DNA from: CAVTWS01 sp963732655
Lineage (GTDB): Bacteria > Actinomycetota > Acidimicrobiia > Acidimicrobiales > SHLQ01
Reading direction: 5' to 3'
DNA length: 64,000 nucleotides
NCBI GenBank assembly: GCA_963732655.1
Contig: CAVTAI010000017.1
Span: forward strand, 1,302,001-1,366,000
Every line of letters begins with the position of its first letter. The first letter of the stretch is position 1. The notes under the pieces were generated by a model that saw only the letters and a program-made list of their open reading frames with translations, ran no database searches and had not been told where the DNA came from. A program made the position numbers and the translations under genes. Shown here in pieces: positions 55,782 through 64,000 of the stretch.

Positions 55782-55816
55782 GGGCCGGGCGTCCAGGGCG
55801 CCCGGCCCGTTCGCTT
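55782..55816 (+). terminator. Hairpin terminator
   Basis: GGGCCGGGCG-TCCAGGG-CGCCCGGCCC is a perfect 10-bp stem followed on the plus strand by GTTCGCTTTC. It lies between the small plus-strand frame and the recO stop. Confidence 0.65.
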
Positions 55817-56563
55817 TCATCCAGCCGCCGACCGACGCGCCTCACGTCGGAGCGCGGCGATGAAGCTCGCGCGCGCGTCGGCGAAGCGCAGCCCGCGCGG
55901 CTCGAGCACGTGGCGCACAGAAAGAAGCCGGTCAGCGCGAAGCCGTCGGCGACGTCCTGCAGCGACGGATCGTCCGTCCGCCCTCGCCCAGAAACGCCGG
56001 CAGCCGCAGCAGCTTGTCCTTCCACGGCTCGCCCGCCTCCCGCGACACCGCGCGGCCCGATTTCGGCGACACGTAGATCGAGATCTGTCTCTGCTCCGGT
56101 CACCGCGCAGGTCGCGAGATCGAGCCCGAAGCCGAGCTCGGCCAGCAGCTGCAATTCGAACCGCACGACGCTGCGCGCCGGCATGGTGCGGCATCGAGCA
56201 GACCGATCGAGCACTCATCGAGCGCGGCATGGATCTGCGGATGCGGATCGCGCTCGGGCAGCAGCCGGCAGAGCGCGGCGAGATGGGTGACGCCGTAGAG
56301 CGCATGCGAGACCGGCAAGAACGACGCCGCGCGCGCAGTCGAGCGCCTCGACCAGGTAGTGGCCGAGATGCTCGTCGAGCCGCGCGCGCCAGGTGCAGCT
56401 GATGCGGTTGCCCGGCTGCAGCACCGGGCGCAGCCGCGAGCCCGCCCCTCCCCGCACCAGACCGAGATGGCGGCCGTGCTCGCAGCGTCATCAGTTCGAG
56501 GATGGCATTCGCCTCCCCGTGGCGCCTGATGCCGAGCACGATGCCTTCATCGGTCCATTGCAT
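55817..56563 (-). CDS. recO: DNA repair protein RecO, frameshifted
   Basis: The protein is about 250 residues. MQWTDEGIVLGIRRHGEANA then ILELMT at 56,563 is the typical RecO N-terminal OB-fold start. ISCTWRARLDEHLGHYLVEA, FELQLLAELGFGLDLATCAVTG and PRGLRFADARASFIAALRRE complete it in alternating frames, with about five shifts (near 56,480, 56,330, 56,190, 56,090 and 55,970). It binds DNA and assists RecA loading in the RecFOR pathway. It follows era with an 8-base gap. Confidence 0.88.
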   Translation of the reverse strand: MQWTDEGIVLGIRRHGEANAILELMTLRARPPSRSGAGRGGLAAAPGAAAGQPHQLHLARAARRASRPLPGRGARLRARRRSCRSRMRSTASPISPRSAGCCPSAIRIRRSMPRSMSARSVCSMPHHAGAQRRAVRIAAAGRARLRARSRDLRGDRSRDRSRSTCRRNRAARCRGRRASRGRTSCCGCRRFWARADGRSVAAGRRRRLRADRLLSVRHVLEPRGLRFADARASFIAALRREARRSAAG

Positions 56564-56571
56564 CGCCGGAT

Positions 56572-57543
56572 CTATTCCTTCGGAAACTCCAGCCCCATCT
56601 CCGCGGTAGCGCTCCGGATCGTCGCCCCAGTCCTCGCGCACCTTGACGAACAGGAACAGGTGCACCGGCCGCCTCGATCATCTCGGCGATCTCGCGCCGC
56701 GCATCCGCGCCGATCGCCTTGATGGTCTGGCCGCCCTTGCCGAGCACGATCTTGCGCTGGCTTTCGCGCTCGACATAGATCGTCTGCTCGATCCGGACCG
56801 AGCCGTCCCTGAGTTCCTTCCACATACTCGGTTTCGACCGTGGACTGATATGGCAGTTCCTGGTGCAGGCGCAGATAGAGCTTCTCGCGGGTGATCTCGG
56901 CCGCAAGCTGGCGCATCGGCGCGTCGGTGATCTGATCTTCGGGATAGTGCCACGGTCCCGCCGGCACGTGCGCGGCGAGCCAGCGCTTGACGTCGGCGAC
57001 GCCATCGCCGGTCAGCGCCGAGATCATGAAGGTCGCTGCGAACGCGACGCGCTCGTTGGCGGCCTTGGCGAGCGTCAAGCAACGCCGACTTGTCGACCAG
57101 ATCGACCTTGTTGAGAATCAGCAGGATCTTGGGCTGCCGGACCTCGGCGAGCCGCGCGAGGATGGCGTCCGCCTCCTCGTCGAGCCCGCGTTTGGCATCG
57201 ATCAGCACGGCGGACGATGTCGGCATCGTGCGCCCCGGCCCAGGCGTTCGTCACCATGGCGCGGTCGAGCCGGCGCTTCGGCGCGAAGATGCCCGGCGTA
57301 TCGACGAAGATCGAGCTGCGCGCCGCCTGCGATCGCGATGCCGCGCACGCAGCGCGCGCGTGGTCTGCACCTTGTGCGAGACGATCGCGACCTTGCTGCC
57401 GACCAGCGCATTGATCAGCGTCGATTTGCCGACATTGGGCGCGCCGATGAGCGCGATAACGACAGGTGCCCTGCAGCGGCAGGGCTGCAGGGACCGCCGC
57501 GGACTTCGGTGTCGAGCGCAGTCGCGGCGTTTGCCTCAGCCAT
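56572..57543 (-). CDS. era: GTPase Era, frameshifted
   Basis: About 310 residues. The G1 loop is GAPNVGKST near the start, then AIVSHKVQTTRA (G2), FVDTPGIFAPKRRLDR (G3), ILNKVDLVDKSALL (G4) and ISALTGDGVADVKRWLA (G5). A C-terminal KH domain follows, with ERESQRKIVLGKGGQTIKAIGADARREI. Shifts occur near 57,450, 57,330, 57,210, 57,070, 56,820, 56,665 and 56,600. Era matures 16S rRNA and the 30S subunit. It overlaps rnc by 8 bases. Confidence 0.9.
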
Positions 57544-58383
57544 CGAGCGGCCCGCTCTGCCGCGCGTCAGCATGGCGGCCGCGGCGGCCTGCTCGGCCGC
57601 GCGCTTGGAGCGGCCCAGGCCCTCGGCCGGCGCAAGGTCGGGCAAGCTCGACGGTGACGCGGAACTCCGGATCGTGGTCGGGGCCCTTGCGCTCGACCTC
57701 CCGATAGGCCGGCGTCGGCAGACCGCGCGCCTGCGCCCATTCCTGCAGCATGGTCTTGGAATCGCGCAACGGCCGCGCCGGCGTGCGCATGCGCTCGCTC
57801 CCACAGCCGCTCGATCAACGTCGGACGCCGCCGGATAGCCGCCATCGATGAACACCGCGCCGATCAGCGCCTCGCAGACATCGGCCAGGATGGCGGTGCG
57901 GTTGCGGCCGCCGGCATTGGCCTCCGAGGCGCCAAGCCGGATGGCCGCGCCGAGTTCGATCGCGCGCGCAACGTCCGCGCACGCTTCCTTGCGCACGAGG
58001 TCGGCAAGCCGCCGCGACATTTCGCCTTCGTCGGCCTTCGCGAAACGCGCGGAACAGCATGTCGGAGATGACCAGGCCGAGCACGTGATCGCCGAGAAAT
58101 TCCAGCCGCTGATAGCAGCCGGCAGCGGTTGCGGGCGCCGGTCAGCGCGGAAATATGCGTGAGCGCCTGCTCGAGCAGAGCGGGGTCCTTGAAACGATAG
58201 CCGATGCGCTCTTCGAATTCGGCCGGTGCCTGCGGCGCCGGCGCTTGCGTCGCTTTGCCGCGCGGCTGCGCGGCCGCGCTGGTCGGCGGCGGCGCGGTGC
58301 TGGACCGGCTCTGCGCGTCGAGACGAGCTGGATCGAGCGCTCGATGGAATCGCGACCGTTTGCCTGTTCGGCCTGCGGCTCAT
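57536..58383 (-). CDS. rnc: Ribonuclease III, frameshifted
   Basis: From ATG 58,383 there is an unusual Arg/Ser/Ala-rich head of about 45 residues before the usual RFKDPALLEQALTHIS. FLGDHVLGLVISDMLFRAF and CEALIGAVFIDGGY (catalytic Glu and Asp loop) are visible in pieces, as is a dsRNA-binding end with PAYREVERKGPDHDPEFRVTVEL and KRAAEQAAAAAML. About six shifts (near 58,180, 58,120, 58,040, 57,820, 57,790 and 57,650). It cuts double-stranded RNA in rRNA processing. ATG overlaps the lepB stop. Confidence 0.9.
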
Positions 58384-59138
58384 CGTACGATCGTGAACAG
58401 CCGACCCCAACGCACCGACCATGGCCAGCGCCACACCTCCAGGCGTGCTCGCCCTCGTGAATCGAGAAGAAGATGATCTGGGCGCGGCCGACGATGTTCT
58501 CGAACGGCACATAGCCGACCTGGCTGAGCACCCGGCTGTCGGTGGAATTGTCGCGGTTGTCGCCCATCATGAAAAAATGGCCGGCGCGGCACGTGATAGA
58601 CCGGGCGTATTGTCGTAGAAGCCGTTGTCGACGAGATCGAGCGTCGTGTAGCTCACGCCGTTCGGCAGCGTCTCACGCCAGCGCTTGACGCGCGTGGTGC
58701 GCGAGCCTTCCTCGGTCTCGATGAAGTCCTCGATGCGCTCGCGCTTGACCGGCTCGCCATTGATGTGGAGCACGCCGTCGATCATCTGGATGCGGTCGCC
58801 GGGCAGATCCGATCACGCGCTTGATGTAATCGGTGGAGTCGTCCTTCGGCAGCCGGAAGACGACAACGTCGCCGCGGTTGGGCTGCGACGCCCAGATCCG
58901 GCCGGAGAACAGCGGCGGCGAGAACGGCAGCGAATAGTGGCTGTAGCCGTAGGAATATTTCGAGACGAAAAGATAGTCGCCGACCAGCAGCGTCTCCTTC
59001 ATCGAGCCGGACGGAATATTGAACGGCTGGAACAGGAACGTGCGGATGACGAGCGCGATGATGAGCGCGTGAAAGATCACGCGCCCGGTCTCGGCAATGC
59101 CGCCCTCTTTCCTCTTTGCCCCTGACGTCACGCTCATC
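58380..59138 (-). CDS. lepB: Signal peptidase I, frameshifted
   Basis: About 253 residues. One membrane helix (IFHALIIALVIRTFLFQPF) leads into FNIPSGSMKETLLVGDYLFVSKY, with catalytic Ser in PSGSM. RGDVVVFRLPKDDSTDYIKRVIG holds the catalytic Lys, and MMGDNRDNSTDSRVLSQVG and VGRAQIIFFSIHEGEHAWEVW the C-terminal boxes. Shifts near 58,808 and 58,590, plus one near 58,430. It removes signal peptides at the outer face of the inner membrane. Confidence 0.92.
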
Positions 59139-59268
59139 TGCTTTCTCTTTTCGTCGCCTGCGCGCCCGCGGAGTCTGCCGGTGTGACGGATCGGAAGTTC
59201 GCCCTGCTTGACGATCGCACTGGGAGCGGACTTCTGAACCAAAGCCACACGAGCCGACTATAGATCGT

Positions 59269-59343
59269 TAGTGCCCCCTTTGAATCCGACGCTCGCCGAG
59301 CGCTTTGCAGCGCGGTCGGACAAGCCTCGGATTCGCGACACTA
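59269..59343. repeat. Palindromic intergenic repeat
   Basis: TAGTG-N8-GAATCCGA and TCGGATTC-N4-CACTA form two nested arm pairs around 37 bases, similar in layout and in the TAGTG/CACTA ends to the pair at 47,317-47,482. The gap 59,139-59,510 otherwise holds no supported gene. Confidence 0.6.
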
Positions 59344-59510
59344 GCCGGTGGTCGGTCGGGGCGCAATCAACGCCGGCGAAAATCCCGTCGACCTCCGAAC
59401 GACTGAAATTCCGATGATAATTCAGCGGCTTGCCGTGGCGCTCCGGATGACCCGAGAGGCCGTCTGGCACCGTGATGTGATCGAGCGGCGGAATGCCGCC
59501 AGGAGCAGCC

Positions 59511-59915
59511 TTACGGCGGCTCGGCACCGCCGAGATGATGACCAGCGCCTGGGCCATCGGCCCTTCGTCGGTGATGGTCAGGTCGATTCGCGCCTCGTGG
59601 CTCGGCGGCGTGATGCCCGCAGCCGCGCCAGCGCACCGCCGGTCAGTTCCATGGTCGGCCGGCCCGACGGCAGATTGACCACGCCCATGTCGCGCCAGAA
59701 CACGCCCGCGCGAAAGCCGGTGCCAAGCGCCTTGGCGCAGGCCTCCTTGGCGGCAAACCGCTTGGCGTAGGTCTCGATGCGGGTCGCGCGGCGCTCGGCC
59801 TTGGCGCGCTCGGTCGGGGTGAAGATGCGATCGATGAAAGCGCTCGCCATGCCGCGTCGATCGCCCGCTCGATGCGGCGGACATCGATGAGATCGGAGCC
59901 GACCCCGAGGATCAT
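59511..59915 (-). CDS. acpS: Holo-[acyl-carrier-protein] synthase, frameshifted
   Basis: About 134 residues. MILGVGSDLIDVRRIERAI opens it (metal Asp in GSDL). FIDRIFTPTERAKAERR and TYAKRFAAKEACAKALGTG (metal Glu in AAKEA) follow, then VNLPSGRPTMELTGGA and ALVIISAVP. Shifts near 59,855 and 59,625, plus one near 59,520, beyond which TAA at 59,511-59,513 gives the ending AVPEPP. It transfers 4'-phosphopantetheine to ACP. Its ATG overlaps the pdxJ stop. Confidence 0.9.
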
Positions 59916-60669
59916 GCTGACACCTTGGCGCGGCCCCGATCCATGGCCGCGCGCATCGTTCGCACCGCCTGGTCAAGCCGCAAAAGACCGCCTCCCCGAC
60001 CAGGAAATGGCCGATATTGAGTTCGACGATCTCCGGCAGCGCGGCGATCGTCTCGGCGGTCGCGAAGTCGAGACCATGGCCGGCATGAACTTCGAGCCCG
60101 AGACTGCCGCGCCAGCTGCGCTCCGTCGTCGATCCGCTGCCATTCCGCCTCGCGCCGCCCGATCCGATCTCGGCGAGCGCCTCGCACCAGGCGCCGGTAT
60201 GGATCTCGATCACCGGCGCGCCGACCGCGACCGCCGCCTCGATCTGCGCGCGGCTCGGCGGCGATGAACAGCGAAACCCGGATGCCGGCCGTCGCGCAGC
60301 TTGCGAAACGAGCGGCGCGAGAAGCGTCGTGCTGGCCCGCAACATCGAGCCCGCCTTCGGTGGTGCGCTCTTCACGCCGCTCCGGCACCAGACAGGCGGC
60401 GTGCGGCCGCGTCGCGAGCGCGATCGCGACCATCTCCGTCGGTCGCCGCCATCTCAAGATTGAGCGGCTTTGTCGATATCCGCCTTCAGCCGCGCGATAT
60501 CATCGTCGCGGATGTGCCGGCGGTCTTCGCGCAGATGGGCGGTGATGCCGTCGGCACCGGCCGCGATCGCGATCTTCGCCGCCCGCACCGGATCGGGATG
60601 CCGACCGCCCCGCGCGTTGCGGATGGTCGCAACGTGATCGACGTTGACGCCAAGGCGCAGATGGGACAT
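59912..60669 (-). CDS. pdxJ: Pyridoxine 5'-phosphate synthase, frameshifted
   Basis: About 250 residues. RLGVNVDHVATIRNARGG is the PdxJ start, followed by DPVRAAKIAIAAGADGITAHLREDRRHI (catalytic His and Glu), VSLFIAAEP, APVIEIHTGAWC, GLEVHAGHGLDF and IVELNIGHFLVGEAVF. Shifts near 60,450, 60,285, 60,260, 60,150 and 59,985. It closes the ring of vitamin B6 from 1-deoxyxylulose 5-phosphate and aminoacetone phosphate. Confidence 0.93.
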
Positions 60670-60692
60670 CGGTCTGAACTCGGGATGGACCA

Positions 60693-60929
60693 CTAGTGCC
60701 GAGCGGTGGATTCGCCGGGCTCAACCACGCCGCTTTTCTCCAGGTACAACTGCCCCAGCACCGCGATCACATCGGCCAGCAGCGTCGCGCGGTCCAACTC
60801 CTGCGCCATCAGGATCAGGTCGACAAGGCTCTCCGCCATGCGCGCGGCCAGTTCGGACGCGTCGCTGTCAGAGCGTTCGGCGTACTTCGCGACCAGTTCG
60901 TTGATGTCACAGTGCAGGCAGTCGGACAT
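60693..60929 (-). CDS. Small Cys-motif protein (78 aa) between rel and pdxJ
   Basis: MSDCLHCDINELVAKYAERS, then ELAARMAESLVDLILMAQEL, is a short helical protein with C-x2-C at residues 4-7. A GAGGAATTCCC site precedes ATG 60,929. The frame is intact within a region where most genes are broken, and it ends 23 bases before pdxJ. The position suggests co-expression with rel. Family unknown to me. Confidence 0.65.
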   Translation of the reverse strand: MSDCLHCDINELVAKYAERSDSDASELAARMAESLVDLILMAQELDRATLLADVIAVLGQLYLEKSGVVEPGESTARH

Positions 60930-60958
60930 GGGAATTCCTCGATAAGTTCGGTCGGCGC

Positions 60959-63167
60959 TCACGCGTTGACTCGCTCCGCAGCCGCCACCACGTCCTTGGC
61001 GCGCAGCTGCGCGATGATCGAGGTCAGATGCTTGAGGTCGAAGACTTCGAGATCGATCGTCACCGAGGTGAAATCCGGCGATTGGCGCTCCATGCGGATG
61101 TTGTCGATGTTGCCGTCGTGCTCGGCGATCACCTGGGCGACCTGGGCAAGCGATCCCGGCTCGTTCACGGTCTGCAGCACGATGCGGCGCCGGAAAGCGC
61201 TGCGGCGTGCGCTCGTCCACGTCCCAGCGCAGATCGAGCCAGCGCTCCGGCACGTCCTCGAAATCCTTCAGCGCCGGCGACTGGATCGGATAGATGGTGA
61301 TGCCCTCGCCCGGCGTGAGAATGCCGACGATGCGGTCGCCCGGCACCGCGCCGCCGTTGGGCGCAAACCGCACCGGCAGATCGCTGTTGATGCCGCGGAT
61401 CGGGATTGCGCGCCGGCTTCGCCGTCCGGGACCTTGAACTTGACGCGCCTTGGCGCGCTTGAGCCCGAACCAGCCGCTCTCGTGCCTTCGGCTGCTGCGC
61501 GATCGCGGCCGCGCGCTCCTCCTTGTAGTCGGGATACATCGCGCGCACGACGTCGGCGGCGCGCATTTCGCCGCGACCGACCGCGGACAACACGTCGTCG
61601 ATCGAGGCGCGCGCCAGCCGCGGCAGCGCGCCCTGCAGCTTCTCGTCGGAATAGGCGATCTTGGCGCGCTGGCACAGCCGCTCGACGATGCGGCGGCCGA
61701 GCCCGGCATATTGGTTGCGCACCGCCACGCGGGTCGCACGGCGGATCGCGGCGCGCGCCTTGCCGGTGGTCGACGAGCGATTCCCAGGCCGCCGGCGGCG
61801 CGGTCTGCGCCTTCGAGGTGATGATCTCGACCTCGTCGCCGTTGCTGAGCTCGGACACCAGCGGAGCGATCTTGCCGTTGATCTTGCCGCCGACCGCCGT
61901 GTTGCCGACGTCGGTGTGCACCGCATAGGCGAAGTCGATGACGTTGGCCGAGCGCGGCAGCGCGATCAGCTTGCCCTTCGGCGTGAAGCAGAACACCTGG
62001 TCGTGGAACAGTTCGAGCTTGGTGTGCTCGAGGAACTCTTCCGAATTGGAGCCCTCTGCCAGCAGCTCGATGGTTCGGCGCAGCCAGGCATAGGCGCTCG
62101 ATTCCCGCGACAGCATTTCGGTCGGTGAACCGGCGCCGTCTTTGTACAGCGCATGCGCGGCGATGCCGTATTCGGCGATCTCATCCATCTCGCCGGTGCG
62201 GATCTGCAGTTCGACGCGCTGGTTGCCGGGCCCGATCACGGTGGTGTGGATCGAGCGATAGTCGTTCTGCTTGGGCGTCGAGATATAGTCCTTGAAGCGC
62301 CCCGGCACCATCGGCCAGGTCGTGTGGACGATGCCGAGCGCCTGGTAGCACTCGGCCGAGCGCCTTCACGATCACGCGGAATCCGAAAATGTCGGAGAGC
62401 TGCTCGAAGCCGACCGACTTGCGCTCCATCTTGCGCCAGATCGAATAGGCGCGCTTGCGGCGGCCCGTGACCTCGGCAGCGATGCCCCGGTCGGCAAGCT
62501 TGCGCGTCAGTTGCTGCTCGATCTCGGCGACGAGCCCGACGTTGCGTCCCTCCAGCGCGTCCAACCGCTCGCTGACGACGGCGTAGGCGTCGGGATTGAG
62601 CTCGCGGAACGCGAGGTCCTCGAGCTCCTCGCGCATCTCCTGCATGCCCATGCGCCCGGCAAGCGGCGCGTAGATATCGATGGTCTCCTCGGCGATGCGG
62701 CGTCGCGCGTCCGGCGGCATGTGCGCGAGCGTGCGCATGTTGTGCAGACGGTCCGCAAGCTTGACCAGCAGGACGCGGACGTCGTCGGCGATCGCCAGCA
62801 GGAGCTTGCGCAGGTTCTCGGCCTGCTTCGCCTCCTTGGTGACGAGGTCGAGCTTGGCCAGCTTGGTCAGGCCGTCGACCAGGACGCCGATCTCCGCACC
62901 GAAGAGCTGATCGATCTCGCCGCGGGTCGTCGGGGTATCCTCGATCGTATCGTGCAGCAGCGCGGCCGCGATGGTGGCGTCGTCCAACTTCAGGTCGGTC
63001 AGGATCGCCGCGACTTCGAGCGGATGCGAGAAATACGGATCGCCCGACGCGCGCTTCTGCTCGCCATGCGCCTTCATGGCGTAGACATAGGCCCGGTTCA
63101 GCAGCGGCTCATTGGTGTTGGGGTTGTAGCGCCGGACCCGCTCGATCAGGTCGTACTGCCGCATCAT
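60959..63167 (-). CDS. rel: Bifunctional (p)ppGpp synthetase/hydrolase, frameshifted in the second half
   Basis: About 735 residues. The HD hydrolase part is intact: PYFSHPLEVAAILTDLKLDD, ALLHDTIEDTPTT, LVKLADRLHNMRTL. Synthetase: GFRVIVK, then after a shift near 62,358 ISTPKQNDYRSIHTTVIGPG and VELQIRTGEMDEIAEYGIAAH. TGS: FCFTPKGKLIALPRSANVIDFAYAVHTDVG. The C-terminal ACT (NEPGSLAQVAQVIAEHDGNI) ends at 60,959. Shifts near 61,770, 61,480, 61,415 and 61,195 break the helical and ACT-proximal parts. It sets the stringent response. Confidence 0.93.
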
Positions 63168-63412
63168 TTGCGATCGCGGCGCCGGCGTGGCGGCTGGCGC
63201 GGTCGGCCGCCGGCGACCTTGCGAACGCGCTCGATCGGTGCCCGGGTCCGGGCCTGATTCTGCATTCGTGGCAGGTCGGTTGAAGAGCGCGCCATCGGCA
63301 TCCCGGCACCGGCGGATCACAACTTCCGGTCCTCCCCTAAGATATCATCGCGATTCCACAATGCCGCAAGCTGCGTTGCTATGGTTTACGGACGAAAACG
63401 TCGGTTTACGAA

Positions 63413-63445
63413 CGAAAACGGCCCGGACCTGAGGGCCGGGCCGTT
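63413..63445 (-). terminator. Intrinsic terminator of rpoZ
   Basis: AACGGCCCGG and CCGGGCCGTT form a perfect 10-bp stem around a 9-base loop. On the minus strand it is followed by TTTTCGTT. It lies 44 bases after the rpoZ stop. The rest of 63,168-63,488 holds only the rel leader, with no gene I can support. Confidence 0.85.
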
Positions 63446-63488
63446 CGACGACTGCTGTAAAGCGAGCCGCTTATACCGTTTATTCCGC

Positions 63489-63881
63489 TTATTCCTCTTC
63501 TTCCGGCTGCTCCTCGGGCGGAGCCAAGCCTTCGAGGCCCTTCAGAAGTTCCTCCTCGGTCATCCGGTCGACGGTGACTTCGGTGTCGTCGGCATCGACG
63601 GTGGAACCAGGAGTCCCGATCAACGGAACGGTCGAGGGCTCCGGCTCGTCGACCTCGACATATTTCTGCAGCGAATGGACAAGCTCTTCGCGCAGGTCGT
63701 CCGGAGAGACGGTCATGTCGGCGATCTCGCGCAACGCAACGACCGGATTTTTGTCATTGTCGCGCTCGACAGTGATCGGCGCGCCCGACGAAACCATCCG
63801 GGCCCGGTGACTTGCCAGCAGCACGAGGTCAAACCGGTTTTCAACCTTGTCGATACAGTCTTCAACAGTGACGCGGGCCAT
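63489..63881 (-). CDS. rpoZ: RNA polymerase omega subunit
   Basis: The protein has 130 residues. MARVTVEDCIDKVENRFDLV then LLASHRARMVSSGAP and KNPVVALREIA are the conserved omega core. A long acidic tail (ending PEEQPEEEE) is typical of Rhizobiales. It assists assembly of beta-prime and ppGpp sensing, and sits upstream of rel as in related genomes. Intact. The last 60 bases of the window show no gene. Confidence 0.95.
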   Translation of the reverse strand: MARVTVEDCIDKVENRFDLVLLASHRARMVSSGAPITVERDNDKNPVVALREIADMTVSPDDLREELVHSLQKYVEVDEPEPSTVPLIGTPGSTVDADDTEVTVDRMTEEELLKGLEGLAPPEEQPEEEE

Positions 63882-64000
63882 GTGGTTGCTCCTGCAATGG
63901 AACTTCCGAAATATGGGGGCTTGGTATCTGCCTGGCAAGTGAAGTGCAAGCTAAAACTGAGAGCAATAAGAAGTAGAACTAGAACGAAAGTATAGAAATT

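Noticed and set aside
59258..59510. C-terminal extension of AcpS
   Set aside because: The frame stays open only because of a shift; a stop at 59,511 gives the normal length, and the region beyond contains a palindromic repeat.

Overview
The window reads as two unrelated genomes joined near base 26,765. Bases 1 to about 26,765 look like a high-GC actinobacterium, most likely an Acidimicrobiia (Ilumatobacter-like) organism: an F420-type luciferase-like oxidoreductase, a mycothiol-type maleylpyruvate isomerase family protein, a DUF1206 protein, a DUF222 remnant and frequent GTG starts. From about 26,765 to the end it is a Bradyrhizobiaceae/Xanthobacteraceae-type alphaproteobacterium. The diagnostic block is rpoZ, rel, a small Cys protein, pdxJ, acpS, lepB, rnc, era, recO, parC, a core Rhizobiales order, supported by an LdtR-like MarR regulator and Bradyrhizobium-style intergenic palindromes. 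The switch cuts a SpoIIE-phosphatase gene inside its GAF domain, so I read it as a misjoin rather than a transfer.

Actinobacterial half: a queuosine-salvage gene cut by the window edge; phosphohexomutase (pgm); an ABC-F ATPase and upp separated by three 35-bp hairpin repeats; an MFS exporter; a GGDEF protein; an acyl-CoA dehydrogenase. Next comes a worn stretch (8.9 to 12.1 kb) with an ATPase stub, an MNT/HEPN pair overlapped by an alpha/beta hydrolase, a DUF222 fragment, a YjbR protein and a beta-lactamase fragment. Then VOC and DHFR-like proteins, an FAD monooxygenase, NDH-2, a secreted RTX-repeat protein, an F420-type oxidoreductase and a PadR regulator divergent from a DinB-like enzyme over two clean palindromes. 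From 20.5 to 26.8 kb lies a tight six-gene operon: SpoIIE/HATPase, PhoD phosphatase, lipid kinase, PAP2, DUF1206, PAP2.

Alphaproteobacterial half: a 64-residue double-glycine leader peptide gene with a perfect CRP-type site upstream; an IorAB-like molybdenum hydroxylase; a minus-strand catabolic-looking cluster (MBL hydrolase, TauD dioxygenase, Rieske protein, two amidohydrolases, CmcJ-like oxygenase, Bug-type binding protein); the MarR regulator; a beta-hydroxyacid dehydrogenase-like protein lacking its catalytic lysine; another amidohydrolase; hemB; a Tat-exported amidohydrolase; a patatin-like protein; threonine dehydratase; RDD protein; bpt; the sitABCD Mn/Zn/Fe transporter divergent from an outer-membrane protein; and the housekeeping block.

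Single-base indels break many genes. They are scattered over most of the window and extremely dense between about 53.0 and 62.4 kb, where nearly every essential gene is shattered. They look like sequencing or assembly errors. Genes are therefore annotated across frameshifts, with the break positions stated.
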